Assembly: GCA_026987195.1 (NCBI GenBank)
Contig: JALSNC010000276.1
Coordinates: 1-64,000 of the forward strand
Origin: Desulfobulbaceae bacterium
GTDB lineage: Bacteria > Desulfobacterota > Desulfobulbia > Desulfobulbales > Desulfobulbaceae
DNA length: 64,000 nt
Direction of reading: 5' to 3'
Under the pieces are notes generated by a model, which did no database searches, was not told where the DNA came from, and saw nothing but the letters and a program-made list of their open reading frames with translations. The stretch's first letter is position 1. Each line of letters opens with the position of its first letter. The translations under genes and the position numbers were made by a program. Positions 35,126 to 45,125 of the stretch are shown piece after piece.

Positions 35126-36573
35126 TCATATTTTCTGTCGATGCGGAGATGCCGGGGGCTGGGGCTGGCGTCCGGGGTCGACACCTTGCTGTCTGCCGTG
35201 AACTGCGAGAAGATCTTGCCGGGGTTGAGGATGCCTGCCGGATCAAAAAGGTGCTTGATCCGCTGCATCAGGTCCAGGGCCACCGGATCGACCTCCATGG
35301 GCAGGAAGGCCGACTTGGTGATGCCGATGCCATGCTCGCCGGACAGGGTGCCGCCCAGCTCGACAACCTGCCGGAAAAGTTCCTTCCTTGCGGCGAGTGC
35401 CCTGTCCTGTTCCTGCCGTTCCCTGCGGTCGAACATGATGTTGACATGGATGTTGCCGTCACCGGCGTGACCGAAGGTGAGGATGGTCAGGCCGTAGCGT
35501 CCGGCCAGGGAGGAGGTGAATTCCACCAGGTCGGGGATCCTGGAGCGTGGAACGACCACGTCTTCACTGATCTTGTCGGGCCTGAGGGCAAAGGTGGCTG
35601 GAGAAATAGACCGGCGTGCCTGCCAGAGCTCTTCCCTTTCCGTGTCGTTCTCCGCCCGCCTGCAGGTGAGGTCCTGGCCTTTCAGGAATTCCTCGAGTCG
35701 TTGCCGCTGGCGCGCGACCTCAGCGTGGCTGCCATCGAATTCGAGAATCAGCAGGGCCTGGGTCCGGGGTGGCGGGGGATGGTCGAGGCGGTCCCGCACC
35801 ACCTGGATGGCGGTTGCATCCATGTATTCCAGGGTGCAGGGAGTGAGGCCGGTCCTGAAAATCGCGGCAACCAGGGTGGTGGCCGAGCGCAGGGAGGAGA
35901 ATGTGAGCAGGAAGGTCTCCCGGGCCGCCGGCAGGGGCACGAGCCGCAGGACAAGGCGGGTGAAGACCCCCAGGGTTCCCTCCGAACCGATGAAAAGACG
36001 GGTCAGGTCATAGCCCACCACGCCCTTTTCCGTGCGCACTCCGGTCCTCATGATCTCGCCGGTGGGCAGAACCACCTCCAGGCCGATGACATAGTCACGG
36101 GTAACACCGTACTTGACGGCACTGGGACCGCCGGCGCATTCTGCCACGTTGCCGCCCAGGCTGCAGAATTTCAGACTGGCCGGGTCGGGTGGATACTTCA
36201 GCCGGTGGCGGGCGAGTCGGGCCTGCAGCTCGCCGGTGATAACCCCGGGTTCCACCACGGCGATCATGTTGGCGGTGTCGATTTCGATGATCCGGTTCAT
36301 ACGCCCCATGGCGAGGACCAGGCCACCCCGCACGGGCAGGGAACCGCCGGTCATGCCACTGCCGGCACCGCGGGGGATGACCGGAAAACGGTACCGGTTG
36401 GCGAGCCTGAGGATGCCGCTGATCTGGCCCGGCGAATCGGGGAAGGCCACCGCCTCGGGCATGAATGATCTGCCGGTGCCGTCGAAGCTGTAACAGGCGC
36501 ATTCCTCGGTCGAGGTGGCAAGGTGGGCCTTGCCGACGATCTTTTCCAGGGCATGGATGATTTCCCGTTTCAT
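35122..36573 (-). CDS. FAD-linked 2-hydroxyacid oxidase (GlcD/D-lactate dehydrogenase type)
   Basis: A 483-residue flavoprotein oxidising D-lactate, glycolate or a similar 2-hydroxyacid. PCMH-type FAD domain about 35-220 (VIPRGAGSGMTGGSLPVRGG, CSLGGNVAECAGGPSAVKYG), then FAD-oxidase C domain with FGHAGDGNIHVN and a final GEHGIGITK. There is no fused iron-sulfur domain and no glcE/glcF gene beside it, so its electron acceptor is unknown. Start 36573 (MKREIIHALEK) gives normal length; an upstream in-frame start adds 14 unlikely residues. Confidence 0.88.
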   Translation of the reverse strand: MKREIIHALEKIVGKAHLATSTEECACYSFDGTGRSFMPEAVAFPDSPGQISGILRLANRYRFPVIPRGAGSGMTGGSLPVRGGLVLAMGRMNRIIEIDTANMIAVVEPGVITGELQARLARHRLKYPPDPASLKFCSLGGNVAECAGGPSAVKYGVTRDYVIGLEVVLPTGEIMRTGVRTEKGVVGYDLTRLFIGSEGTLGVFTRLVLRLVPLPAARETFLLTFSSLRSATTLVAAIFRTGLTPCTLEYMDATAIQVVRDRLDHPPPPRTQALLILEFDGSHAEVARQRQRLEEFLKGQDLTCRRAENDTEREELWQARRSISPATFALRPDKISEDVVVPRSRIPDLVEFTSSLAGRYGLTILTFGHAGDGNIHVNIMFDRRERQEQDRALAARKELFRQVVELGGTLSGEHGIGITKSAFLPMEVDPVALDLMQRIKHLFDPAGILNPGKIFSQFTADSKVSTPDASPSPRHLRIDRKYD

Positions 36574-36677
36574 GGTGGCAAGGATACCAGATTCCGGGTC
36601 CGTTGTCACAGACACCGGACAGTGAGGAGCGGTCCGAGCGCCGGGATTCGGGCTTCTTGAGCCGGAAAAACGGCATG

Positions 36678-36896
36678 TAACCCCTCACGGGATGACCAGC
36701 CATCGGTGTTTCCGGCCACAATGATGTACGCGCTCTCAGGGGCCGCAGATTCGGAGTCTGCGCTTACCTCTCAGGCGTGCCTGACCGCAGAGGTAAGCGA
36801 CCGCAGGGAGACTCCGATAGCCTACCTGTGCAGGCAGGCACGACCGTGCAGAGAGGTAAGCGAAGACTCCGTGCGGTCCCTGTGAGCGCTTGCTGC
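36678..36896. repeat. Family A palindromic repeat, copy 4 (expanded)
   Basis: It starts TAACCCCTCACGGGATGACC and ends GTCCCTGTGAGCGCTTGC. The usual inner hairpin has been enlarged by extra inverted segments (CGGAGTCT with AGACTCCG, and CTTACCTCT with AGAGGTAAG), giving about 60 more bases than copy 3. It makes up most of the 488-base spacer 36574-37061. Confidence 0.75.
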
Positions 36897-36913
36897 GGGC
36901 AGTCTCAAGCGTG

Positions 36914-36944
36914 TGCAGATGGCGTGCTGCTGAACTTTTATTCT
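36914..36944. repeat. Partial family B repeat (left arm, inverted)
   Basis: GTGTGCAGATGGCGTGCTGC followed by TGAACTTTTA is the reverse complement of the left arm of the family B repeats at 30484 and 33545. It lies directly next to family A copy 4. Confidence 0.65.
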
Positions 36945-37061
36945 GATTTTCTGGCAGATGTGGTAGTATGCGTCGCAGTTTCAGGAGCTGCGAATCCGGA
37001 ACAGAAGGAGAGGCGGGTCGAACGGCGCCGGCGACCGCCCCTCCTGTGCATGGTGTGAGGA

Positions 37062-39062
37062 TCACGACTCTTCCAGGGTGAACCTGTCGGTCTCTTTCTG
37101 CAGGACCTTGACAATGGAACTGAGCCGGCCGGCACTCTCCTCGACCTTGTGGCTGCACTTGCGGGAGTTGTCGGCCAGCTCGCTCACCTCGCTGATGTCG
37201 CGGGCGATTTCGCTGGCAACGGCCGAGCTCTGGGCCACGTTCTCGTTGACCTCGGCAATACCCTGAGCCGCCTCGTTGACGTTGGCCGCGATATCGGCAG
37301 TGGCGGTGTTCTGCTGCTCCACGGCCGCGGCGATGGTGGAGACGATCTCGTTGACATTACCGATCACCTGGGTGATCTGACTGATCTCGCTGACAGTGTC
37401 GTTGGTGGAGGCCTGGATAGATTCGATCCGCTGTTTGATCTCGCCGGTCGCTTCGGCGGTCTGCCGGGCCAGCTCCTTGATCTCGTTGGCCACCACGGCA
37501 AAGCCCTTGCCCGCCTCGCCGGCCCTGGCCGCCTCGATGGTGGCATTGAGAGCCAGGAGGTTGGTCTGCTCCGAGATCTCGGTGATCACCTCGGTGACCT
37601 TGGAGATCTCCAGAGCCGCCTGTCCCAGGGTGTTGACCTTCTCGGACGAGCTCCTGGCGATCTCCACCGCCTCGCCGGTGATCCGGTTGGCCTTGTCCGT
37701 GCTTGCCGAGATCTCACGCACCGCCGAGGTCATCTCCTCCACCGCGGTGGCGACGACGTTGACGTTGGCGGCCGCCTGTTCGCTGGCCATGGAGACCGTG
37801 CCCATGTTGGCGCTCATCTCCTCGGTGGCGGCGGCCACCGCAGTGGCCCGCTCCGCCGACTGCTCGGCATTCTGCGCCATCTCCCCGGCGGCTTTGCCCA
37901 GATCGCCGGAGGTCATGGCCATCCGCCGGCTCTCGTCGATGAGCCGGCCGACGAGCTGCTGCAGGCTCCGGACCATGGTCCGCAGACCGCCCAGCAGGCT
38001 GTCTTCGCGGCACCTGGTGCCGGAAAAATCGATGGCCAGGTCGCCGCCGGCAATCCGGTGGGTCATCTCGACCATCTCTGACGGCTCACCGCCGAGAAGG
38101 CCGAGAATGGAGCGGGCATTGAGGAGCAGGATGACCAGGATCACGGTGATACAGACCAGACCGCCGGCAATGAGGATGATCCTGGTGCGGGCGGCGAGAC
38201 GGTGGGTCTCCCGGGCAAGGCTGCGGCCGGTCTTCCGGACCAGGGCGCTGTTGTCTTCCCTGATATTGTCGATGGTCGTGTTGAGGGCCCTGATGATACC
38301 TGCGGATTCACTGCTGAGGATGGTATCGATCTGCTCCTCGTTGGTGTCGATCAGCTCCTCGAAGGTGTCGTTGATCTCCTGGGCCTGGGCCCGGGCGGCG
38401 GTCATGTCCAGGGCGAGATAGACCGTGCCGATGACCTCGCCCTCGGAGATGATCTCCTGCCTGAGCACCAGGACATCGGGATCGTCCTGGCCGGCCTTGA
38501 TGATCCTGTCCACGTCCGGACGTCCCCTGGCAGGGAGGAAGGATCTGAGTTTGGTGTTTTTCCGGTTCAGGTAGCGGGTCAGCGGCCGGTGCTGCTGATC
38601 GAGGTAAAAGGCAAAGACCACGGCCGGATTCCTGTGCGCACTGCGCACATAGCCGTTCAGGGCGCTGTAGTCGCGGGCGATGACTGCGGACTCGGCCACC
38701 CGGGCCAGAAGGCGGACCAGGCTGGCTCCGCTTTCGTGGCGCAGGGTGCGCAGGCTCTTCTGGATCAGGGTGTTGGTACGGTCCAGGGCCTGGCGGGAGG
38801 ATTCGGTCAGGGTATCGGTAACGGTCTCGGTCATGACCGTCAGCTTGTTCTTCAGTTCGCCGGCGAGTGCCCTGAGATTCTGCTCCATGTTTTTTTCCAT
38901 GGCCTGAAAGGCCTGGCCGATCATGGCGTTGAGTTGGCTGCCGTTTCGGTTCTGCGCATAGACAATGAAGGTCACGGCGCCACCGATGGCGATCAGAAGG
39001 GCAATGGAAACCGGCAGGATCAGCTTTGCGCGAAAGTTGTTCTGCAAGAAGGAATGTGCCAT
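37062..39062 (-). CDS. Methyl-accepting chemotaxis protein
   Basis: A 666-residue transmembrane chemoreceptor. TM1 about 12-34, a periplasmic ligand domain to about 285, TM2 about 290-312 ([19 protein letters not shown]), HAMP to about 365, then the cytoplasmic signalling helices. The hairpin tip is intact: [20 protein letters not shown], then [18 protein letters not shown]. There is no C-terminal NWETF-type tether. Ligand unknown. Clear GGAG before the ATG. No che genes are nearby. Confidence 0.92.
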   Translation of the reverse strand: MAHSFLQNNFRAKLILPVSIALLIAIGGAVTFIVYAQNRNGSQLNAMIGQAFQAMEKNMEQNLRALAGELKNKLTVMTETVTDTLTESSRQALDRTNTLIQKSLRTLRHESGASLVRLLARVAESAVIARDYSALNGYVRSAHRNPAVVFAFYLDQQHRPLTRYLNRKNTKLRSFLPARGRPDVDRIIKAGQDDPDVLVLRQEIISEGEVIGTVYLALDMTAARAQAQEINDTFEELIDTNEEQIDTILSSESAGIIRALNTTIDNIREDNSALVRKTGRSLARETHRLAARTRIILIAGGLVCITVILVILLLNARSILGLLGGEPSEMVEMTHRIAGGDLAIDFSGTRCREDSLLGGLRTMVRSLQQLVGRLIDESRRMAMTSGDLGKAAGEMAQNAEQSAERATAVAAATEEMSANMGTVSMASEQAAANVNVVATAVEEMTSAVREISASTDKANRITGEAVEIARSSSEKVNTLGQAALEISKVTEVITEISEQTNLLALNATIEAARAGEAGKGFAVVANEIKELARQTAEATGEIKQRIESIQASTNDTVSEISQITQVIGNVNEIVSTIAAAVEQQNTATADIAANVNEAAQGIAEVNENVAQSSAVASEIARDISEVSELADNSRKCSHKVEESAGRLSSIVKVLQKETDRFTLEES

Positions 39063-39258
39063 GATCGTGCTCCGAAAGATCAGAAATAATTAACTGGACT
39101 TTAAAGAAATTTTATCATCTCGTTTGCGGGGAGTAAAATTTTTTCTTGCCATTCTGGCCTTTGGACCCCTGGTCCCGCTGGCAGTTGCAACGGCAGGGGG
39201 GCAGTGACGGGGTGCCGGGGAGCGGTGATCCCTATGCCTGGAGAAGGAGAAGAAAGAG

Positions 39259-40191
39259 ATGGGAAAGATGCGTCTGGCCCTCATCGCCGGGGGCACGTCG
39301 GGCGAGCGTGAGGTGTCGCTGAAAGGGGCGGCCGAGGTGGCCAGGGCCCTGGACAGGGAGAGATATGAGGTGATCCGTTACGATCCGGCCACGGACCTCG
39401 CGCGGCTGGCCGCGGACGCGCCCGGCCTGGATGTGGCCTTCATTCTCCTGCATGGCCTGCACGGGGAAGATGGCACCATGCAGGGATTTCTCGACCTGCT
39501 CTCCATCCCCTACCAGGGGTCGGGCGTCCTGGGCAGTGCCCTGGCCATGGACAAGAATCTGGCCAAGACCCTCTACCGGCTGCACGGTCTGCCGGTGGCC
39601 GACTGGGAGATGGCCGGGCCGGCAGACCTGGAAGATCCGGGCCGGATTCTCGACCGTCTCCGGCTGCCCCTGGTCATCAAGCCGGTGCGGCAGGGCTCGT
39701 CCATCGGCATGTCCGTCGTCAGGAAGGCCGAAGAGCTGGTGCCGGCCCTGGAGACGGCCTTTGCCCACGATGCCGAGGTGATGGTGGAGGAGTTCGTCCG
39801 TGGCCGCGAGATCACGGTGGGGGTGCTCGGCAACCGGGAGCTGGAGCCGCTGCCGGTGGTGGAGATCATTCCTGACAGCCGCTTCGAGTTCTTTGATTAC
39901 GAGGCCAAGTACCAGCCCGGCGCCACCCGGGAGGTCTGCCCGGCCGATATTGACACCCGGCTGCGCGACAGGGCGTGGCAGTATGCCCTCTCCGCCCACC
40001 GTGCCCTGCACCTGCGCGGCTACAGCCGGACCGACATGATCATCTCGGGTGATGAGCTCTATCTCCTGGAGACCAATACCATTCCCGGCATGACACCCAC
40101 CAGCCTCCTGCCCCAGGCCGCCGCAGAGGCCGGGTATTCCTTTCCCGTTCTGCTGGACCGGCTCATCGAGCTGGCCCTTGCCGCGGAGTAA
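39259..40191 (+). CDS. ddl: D-alanine--D-alanine ligase
   Basis: A 310-residue ATP-grasp ligase making D-Ala-D-Ala for peptidoglycan. N-terminal AGGTSGEREVSLKGA, the HGLHGEDGTMQGFLDLL segment, PVRQGSSIGMS, and the metal/ATP motif LLETNTIPGMTPTSLLPQAA. Good ribosome site GGAGAAGG upstream. It stands alone, not in a mur cluster. Confidence 0.95.
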   Translation: MGKMRLALIAGGTSGEREVSLKGAAEVARALDRERYEVIRYDPATDLARLAADAPGLDVAFILLHGLHGEDGTMQGFLDLLSIPYQGSGVLGSALAMDKNLAKTLYRLHGLPVADWEMAGPADLEDPGRILDRLRLPLVIKPVRQGSSIGMSVVRKAEELVPALETAFAHDAEVMVEEFVRGREITVGVLGNRELEPLPVVEIIPDSRFEFFDYEAKYQPGATREVCPADIDTRLRDRAWQYALSAHRALHLRGYSRTDMIISGDELYLLETNTIPGMTPTSLLPQAAAEAGYSFPVLLDRLIELALAAE

Positions 40192-40196
40192 GGGGT

Positions 40197-40361
40197 CTGG
40201 TGACAGTTCATCGCTGTCGGCAAACGTTTTGCCTGACCGGTGTCTTTTACGGGGCCTGTCGGAGGCAGGATGGTTTCCGGCAGGGGATTCGCCGAGGCCT
40301 GCTGAACCTGTACAGAGGTTCCGGCAGGTCAACGTGGTTGATGATAGCGGTGAACTATTAT
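40197..40361. repeat. Inverted pair of GGTAAWAGTTCA-family ends (MITE-like)
   Basis: The left end GGTGACAGTTCATCGCTGTC faces the right end GATAGCGGTGAACTATTA. Between them lie about 120 bases with secondary inverted words (GTTTTGCCTG, CAGGTCAACG). This is the only place where two family ends face outward as in a miniature transposable element. It lies between the convergent ddl and serS genes. Confidence 0.6.
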
Positions 40362-40387
40362 GGAGAAGGGGGGCCTGATGTCGGGGT

Positions 40388-41659
40388 TCAGAACCGTTTT
40401 TCGAAGTAGGGTTGCAGGACCCGGGGCAGCTTGACCGTGCCGTCCTCCTGCTGGTAATTTTCCAGGATCGCCAGCAGGGTGCGGCCCACGGCCAGACCGG
40501 AACCGTTGAGGGTGTGGACCAGGCGGCTCTTCTTCTGTCCTTCCGGCCGGTACCTGATCCCGGCCCGCCGGGCCTGAAAGTCGAGGAAATTGGAACAGGA
40601 GGAGATCTCGCGAAAGGTGTTCTGGCCGGGCAGCCACACCTCGATGTCATAGGTCTTGGTGGCCGAAAATCCGAGGTCCCCGGAGCAGAGTGTGACAACC
40701 CGGTAGGGCAGCTCCAGGAGCTGCAGCACCTCTTCCGCGTCAGCCAGCAGGCTTTCCAGCTCCGCGTCCGAGGTCTCGGGGGTGGTGAGCTTGACCAGTT
40801 CCACCTTGTCGAACTGGTGCTGCCGGATGAGGCCACGGGTATCCTTGCCGTAGGAGCCCGCCTCGGAACGGAAGCAGGGGGTGTAGGCCGTGTACTTGAC
40901 GGGCAGGTCGCCTTCGGCCAGGGTCTGGCCGGCGTGGATATTGGTCACCGGCACCTCGGCGGTGGGAATCAGCCATAGATCCCAGCCCTCGATCTTGAAC
41001 AGATCCTCCTTGAACTTGGGCAGTTGGCCGGTTCCGGTCATGGCGGCGGAGTTGACCATGAAGGGCGGCAGTACCTCGGTATAGCCGTGGCGCTGGGTGT
41101 GGAGATCGAGAAAGAAATTGATCAGGGCCCGCTCGAGCCGGGAACCGAAGCCCTTGAGGAGTGAGAAACGCGCGCCGGCCATCCGGGCCGAGGTCTCGAA
41201 GTCGAGGATGCCGAGTTGCTCGCCGATCTCCCAGTGGGGCCGGGGCGGAAAGGAGAACTCGGGGATTTTTCCCCATCTCCTGACCTCCACGTTGTCGGCA
41301 TCGTCGCGGCCGGCCGGCACCGTGTCATGGCAGATGTTGGGAATGGAGAGCACGATCTCCTCCAGTTCCCGCTGCACCTCTGCCAGTTCGCTGTCCAGGG
41401 CCTTGATCCGGGCCGAGACCTCCCGCATCTCGGTGATCCGGGATTCGGCGCCGTCCTGGTCGCCCTTCTTTTTGAGCTCGGCGATCTGCGCCGATACCCT
41501 GTTGCGCCGGTTTTTCAGGGACTCGACCTCGCCGAGCAGGGTGCGCCGCCGGCTGTCTGTCTCGGCAAAGCGGTCGATGAGTTCTGTGTCCATGCCGCGG
41601 TGGCGGCATTTTTCCCGGACCAGGTCGATGTTTTCCCTGATGAAGCGTAGCTCAAGCAT
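40388..41659 (-). CDS. serS: Seryl-tRNA synthetase
   Basis: A 423-residue class II synthetase. The N-terminal coiled-coil arm (about 30-105, with [20 protein letters not shown]) binds the tRNA-Ser long variable arm. Class II motif 2 region [20 protein letters not shown] and motif 3 [20 protein letters not shown] are clear. Start 41659 ([10 protein letters not shown]) is the family start; the upstream in-frame ATG adds 19 poor residues. Confidence 0.96.
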   Translation of the reverse strand: MLELRFIRENIDLVREKCRHRGMDTELIDRFAETDSRRRTLLGEVESLKNRRNRVSAQIAELKKKGDQDGAESRITEMREVSARIKALDSELAEVQRELEEIVLSIPNICHDTVPAGRDDADNVEVRRWGKIPEFSFPPRPHWEIGEQLGILDFETSARMAGARFSLLKGFGSRLERALINFFLDLHTQRHGYTEVLPPFMVNSAAMTGTGQLPKFKEDLFKIEGWDLWLIPTAEVPVTNIHAGQTLAEGDLPVKYTAYTPCFRSEAGSYGKDTRGLIRQHQFDKVELVKLTTPETSDAELESLLADAEEVLQLLELPYRVVTLCSGDLGFSATKTYDIEVWLPGQNTFREISSCSNFLDFQARRAGIRYRPEGQKKSRLVHTLNGSGLAVGRTLLAILENYQQEDGTVKLPRVLQPYFEKRF

Positions 41660-41965
41660 GGTGGTGTGGGCTGTAAGCGGATAATGGGGTAGTGTGGTGA
41701 TCCTGCCGAACAGCACCGTGGCCGGCCGCTGTCGTCGTGACGGATCACGGGGTTTTTTGCCTCTGACGGCATCGCAAAAAGTCCCTTCTGCGGCCAGCCG
41801 CAGGCAGGTGCATGGTGCGCTGCCGGACCTTTACGTTTAGCATGGCACCGGCGGAAAGGCAATGGCTAATCGGTTCGCTCCTCGTGGACGTCGGGGATTC
41901 AGCAATTGCTTTTATGGGTCTGGTTTGCTACCTTCTGTTCTGCCCGCGTCAGGCAATGCCACACC

Positions 41966-42745
41966 ATGACTCATTACCCGGGAGCCCCGGTGGAACTGCA
42001 GAACAACCTCGTCATATTCCTGTCGGAACTGCGCCGCTCGGCCCGCCTCCTCGCCATCAGCCTGGTGGCGCTGACCCTGCTCCTTTTTTTTCTCTCATCG
42101 GGCCTGCTCGCCACCTTCCAGGGCCATCTGCAGGAGAAACTCTATTTCTTTTCCGTGGCCGGACCGTTTCTGGCCCATGTCAAGGTCGCCTTTTTCGGAG
42201 CACTCTATATCCTGATGCCCCTGCTGATGTATGTGCTCTGGAAGGCGCTCGGCAGGCCCTTCGGGGTCACCGGTTCCAGGCTGTTCTGGTTTGTTGCCGC
42301 CACCTGTCTGCTGTTCTATGCAGGCACCATCTTCTGCTACCTGGTGACCCTGCCCTTCGGGGTCAGGTTTTTGCTCAGCTACCAGTCCGAGGAGATGAAG
42401 GCGGTGATTTCCATCGGCCGCTTCGTTAATTTCGTCACCATCTTCATTCTTGCCTTCGGCCTGATCTTCGAACTGCCGGTGTTCATGATCTTCAGCGCCC
42501 AGGTGGGACTGATCCGGCGGGCCACCTTTGAGCGCAACCGCCGCTACGCAGTGCTGATCATCGCCATCCTGGCCGCCCTGCTCACCCCCACTCCGGACGT
42601 GGTGAACATGGCCCTCATGGGGCTGCCCCTCTATCTCCTCTACGAGGCGGGAATCCTGGTCATCCGTCTGTTGCGGATCGAAGAGCGGCCCAGGGGGCTT
42701 CCGGCAGGGAAAACCGGGAGCGGCGAAAAAAGCGGGGGGAGCTGA
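41966..42745 (+). CDS. tatC: TatC-family twin-arginine translocase subunit
   Basis: A 259-residue protein with six hydrophobic segments. It has FLSELRRSARLLAIS near the N-terminus (the conserved F-x-EL-R region), later RFVNFVTIFILAFGLIFELP, then LLTPTPDVVNMALMGLPLYL, all typical of TatC. The sequence is rather divergent and no tatA/tatB is adjacent. Start 41966 places the ELR motif normally; longer starts add unrelated residues. Tat export fits a lifestyle with periplasmic redox enzymes. Confidence 0.82.
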   Translation: MTHYPGAPVELQNNLVIFLSELRRSARLLAISLVALTLLLFFLSSGLLATFQGHLQEKLYFFSVAGPFLAHVKVAFFGALYILMPLLMYVLWKALGRPFGVTGSRLFWFVAATCLLFYAGTIFCYLVTLPFGVRFLLSYQSEEMKAVISIGRFVNFVTIFILAFGLIFELPVFMIFSAQVGLIRRATFERNRRYAVLIIAILAALLTPTPDVVNMALMGLPLYLLYEAGILVIRLLRIEERPRGLPAGKTGSGEKSGGS

Positions 42746-42764
42746 TGCCTGTGCAGGTGCCGGA

Positions 42765-43211
42765 TCAGAATTCGAGGCAGCGGATACCGTTCTGCAGCAG
42801 AAGGGCGGCGGTAATGCCGGTCCTGGGCCGAACACCGCAGGAAGGGCTGCGCGCCTTGAGCAGGGCCAGCCGGATATCCTGGGCCCTGGCAATGGCCAAT
42901 ACCTGGCGGGCTCCGCGGAGGAATTGCTCTGTCCGGTCCGTTCCCTGCCGGTCGATCACCCTGGCCGTGCCGGCAAGAACAGCGAAACCGTCGCCACCCA
43001 CCAGGTCGGCGGCGGTACGGGGGGTGGGCAGGCCGCCAAGCTGCTCCGGGCAGACAGGGATCCAGTGGTATCGGTGCAGCAGGTGGCGGCATTCAGCACT
43101 TGGTCTGCTGCCTCCGTCGTACCTGGTGCAGAGCCCGGTCAGACAGGCGCTGACCAGGCAGCGCGGCAGGCGCGGTCCTGCCGCGGCTCGGAGTGCATCG
43201 GCTCTGGTCAT
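42765..43211 (-). CDS. DUF523 family protein
   Basis: A 148-residue protein of unknown function. Signature: VSACLTGLCTRYDGG near the N-terminus, PVCPEQLGGLPTPR in the middle, and LLKARSPSCG near the C-terminus. The conserved cysteines suggest metal or cluster binding. Bacterial DUF523 proteins often flank RNA- or stress-related genes. It is transcribed opposite to tatC and the FtsB-like gene and starts 30 bases from the latter. Confidence 0.82.
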   Translation of the reverse strand: MTRADALRAAAGPRLPRCLVSACLTGLCTRYDGGSRPSAECRHLLHRYHWIPVCPEQLGGLPTPRTAADLVGGDGFAVLAGTARVIDRQGTDRTEQFLRGARQVLAIARAQDIRLALLKARSPSCGVRPRTGITAALLLQNGIRCLEF

Positions 43212-43241
43212 TCTGGCATCCGGCTCCAGGTGGAAAAGAGT

Positions 43242-43577
43242 ATGAGTCCCCGGCGACCCCGAAAGCGGCTGTCTGCTCAGGAACAGAGGACACTGCGTCG
43301 CGTGATCCTCATCGTTCTGGCTGTCGGCCTTCTCTGGCTCCTGTTCGCGCCCGGACACGGCCTGCTTCGGTACCGCCGTCTGCAGCACAGGGTGCAGTCC
43401 CTGGCCGAGGAGAACCGGGACCTGGAACGGCGCAATGATGCGTTGCGGCAGGAGATCAGGAGGTTACGCACCGATGACCGTTACCTGGAAGAGCTGGCCA
43501 GGAAAAAATATGGTCTGCTCAGGGAAGATGAAACAGTCTACGAGTTCGGGGCGGCGGAAAAAAAGAAAAAAAAATAA
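43242..43577 (+). CDS. FtsB/DivIC-type septum formation initiator protein
   Basis: A 111-residue single-pass membrane protein. Basic N-terminus, one TM (about 22-40, VILIVLAVGLLWLLF), then a heptad-type coiled coil (about 48-85) ending LEELARKKYGLLREDETVY, the FtsB/DivIC hallmark. A lysine-rich tail closes the protein. It acts in the divisome with FtsL/FtsQ. Confidence 0.83.
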   Translation: MSPRRPRKRLSAQEQRTLRRVILIVLAVGLLWLLFAPGHGLLRYRRLQHRVQSLAEENRDLERRNDALRQEIRRLRTDDRYLEELARKKYGLLREDETVYEFGAAEKKKKK

Positions 43578-43689
43578 TCGAAGAATGCCCGGAGGGCACC
43601 GGCTGACGGCTCTCCCTCCGGGCCTGCGGCATCTGGCCGGGATATATATGGCAGCAGGGCCGGACCGCACGGGTCCGGTCGGCTCATGC

Positions 43690-43905
43690 TCAGGAGAATC
43701 CCGATTTCGAGGAACACCCGGACAGCGCCCCCGAGGGGATGGAGGGTCTGTGGGATCCCACGCGGAAATGGGAGGCCGAAATGGTCTTGGTGACGTCAAG
43801 GCTGCCGCAGGCAGGACACTTGACGGTCTCTGTCGACGAGGACGAGGTGGTCAGCACCTCGAAGTGTTTCTTGCAGTCCCTGCAGACGAATTCATAGATT
43901 GGCAT
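43690..43905 (-). CDS. FmdB-type zinc-ribbon protein
   Basis: A 71-residue FmdB/CxxC_CxxC_SSSS domain: MPIYEFVCRDC with C8/C11 and KCPACGS with C30/C33, between which TTSSSSTETVK gives the family its name. Probably a regulatory or metal-binding zinc ribbon. The Ser/Gly-rich tail is not conserved. Confidence 0.88.
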   Translation of the reverse strand: MPIYEFVCRDCKKHFEVLTTSSSSTETVKCPACGSLDVTKTISASHFRVGSHRPSIPSGALSGCSSKSGFS

Positions 43906-43933
43906 GGTATGCTTCTCCCTCTGTGGTTGAATC

Positions 43934-44050
43934 TTGGTAAAAGTCCAGGAATGTCAAAGTCGTTGCTGATAGCCGTGAGTTCTTGCGAATCTTGCGGCAA
44001 CGGATATGGTCTTCCATGCTGCCGCAGGCGGAACAGCTGTGAGCGCTTGC
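43934..44050. repeat. Mixed remnants of repeat families B/C and A
   Basis: TTGGTAAAAGTCC and CGTTGCTGATAGCCGTGAG come from the GGTAAWAGTTCA family. Some 60 bases on, CTGTGAGCGCTTGCC matches the right arm of family A. All lie in the spacer between the FmdB-type and uracil-DNA-glycosylase genes. Confidence 0.4.
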
Positions 44051-44162
44051 CAGTGAACGGTTACGATTCTGGTCGCAGTCACAAACAGGTATGAGGAAAG
44101 CCGGGCTGTCTTGCTGCCGCGGCCGCTTCTGATCTTATCAAAAATAAGCATCGGAGTTCCAC

Positions 44163-45053
44163 TTGTCAGCAAAAAAAACAGGAACAGATCGTCCTGAGAT
44201 CAGGACGCCTGACCCGGCGGCCGCTCTCCTGGTGGCACAGGAAGTGCGCCGCCTGCTGCGTTTTCATCTTGCCCTGGGCCTGGATGTCTATCCGGCCAGC
44301 GGACAGTTGCGGTCGTTTCTCGATGCTCACTCCGCCGACCGGCCCGGGCCGGTCACCCCACCGGCCGCCCTGCGCCGGCAGCGTCCCGGCCCGGAGCCCG
44401 GAAGGCGACAGGCCGTGGAATCCCGCCAGCCGGCCGATGCGGCCCTGGAGGAACTTGGACGAGCCGTGCAGGCATGCAGCCTCTGCGGCCTGGCGGAAAA
44501 CGGGCCGCATCGGAGCCGGGGGACAGGTGCCGAGGCGCCCCGGCTCCTGGTGGTAGGCGACTGGGCTCTTCGGGACAGGAGTGGTGCCGGCCGGATCTTC
44601 GGTCCCGGCGAGGACGAGATGCTCGCCAGGATGATGACGGCCCTCGGCCTTGGCAGGGATGACTATCATGTCACCAATGTGCTCAAGTGTTCTCCGGCCA
44701 CCGCCTCACCGCCATCCCGTGCCACTGCGGCCTGCCGTCCATGGCTCGAGCGTGAGATCGCCATCCTCCGGCCGCAGCTGATCTGCGCCATGGGCGAACT
44801 GGCAACGCAGGTGCTGACCGGCAGCAGCCAGCCCCTGGCCAGGCTGCATGGCCGGTTCCATGGCTGTCGATACGCAGCGGACCGGACCCCGCAGGTCCTG
44901 CCGACCTACCATCCTCGTCTTCTGCTCAGACAGCAGGAACTGAAAAAGGTTGCCTGGCAGGACCTGCAGAAGATACGCCGGTATCTGGCCCGGAGCAGGG
45001 GCCGTACCCGGCATCGTGCCCCGACGGCGGTGCCACGGCGGTCAACCCCCTGA
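44163..45053 (+). CDS. Family-4-like uracil-DNA glycosylase with atypical motif A
   Basis: A 296-residue protein with an extra N-terminal segment of about 100 residues. The core matches iron-sulfur uracil-DNA glycosylases. All four cluster cysteines are seen (CSLC, then NVLKC and ACRPWL), plus PTYHPRLLLRQ as the HP motif. Motif A is unusual: VVGDWALRDRSG stands where GEAPGxxE is expected, although FGPGEDEMLARM follows as usual. Activity or specificity may therefore differ. TTG start at 44163 follows GGAG. Confidence 0.75.
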   Translation: MSAKKTGTDRPEIRTPDPAAALLVAQEVRRLLRFHLALGLDVYPASGQLRSFLDAHSADRPGPVTPPAALRRQRPGPEPGRRQAVESRQPADAALEELGRAVQACSLCGLAENGPHRSRGTGAEAPRLLVVGDWALRDRSGAGRIFGPGEDEMLARMMTALGLGRDDYHVTNVLKCSPATASPPSRATAACRPWLEREIAILRPQLICAMGELATQVLTGSSQPLARLHGRFHGCRYAADRTPQVLPTYHPRLLLRQQELKKVAWQDLQKIRRYLARSRGRTRHRAPTAVPRRSTP

Positions 45054-45125
45054 CCACGAAACAGATCTAAACGTGCCGGTATTTCAATGGAGTTGCCAAT
45101 GGGCGAAGAACGTAGGAGAGGTACC

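Noticed and set aside
39063-39130. Sigma-28 promoter (TAAAGTCC-N11-TCTGATCT) upstream of the chemoreceptor gene
   Set aside because: The minus-10 agrees poorly with GCCGATAA and would leave only about seven leader bases before the ATG.
43587-43623. Terminator after the FtsB-like gene (GCCCGGAGGG/CCCTCCGGGC)
   Set aside because: The inverted repeat has a 17-base loop and no T-tract on either strand.
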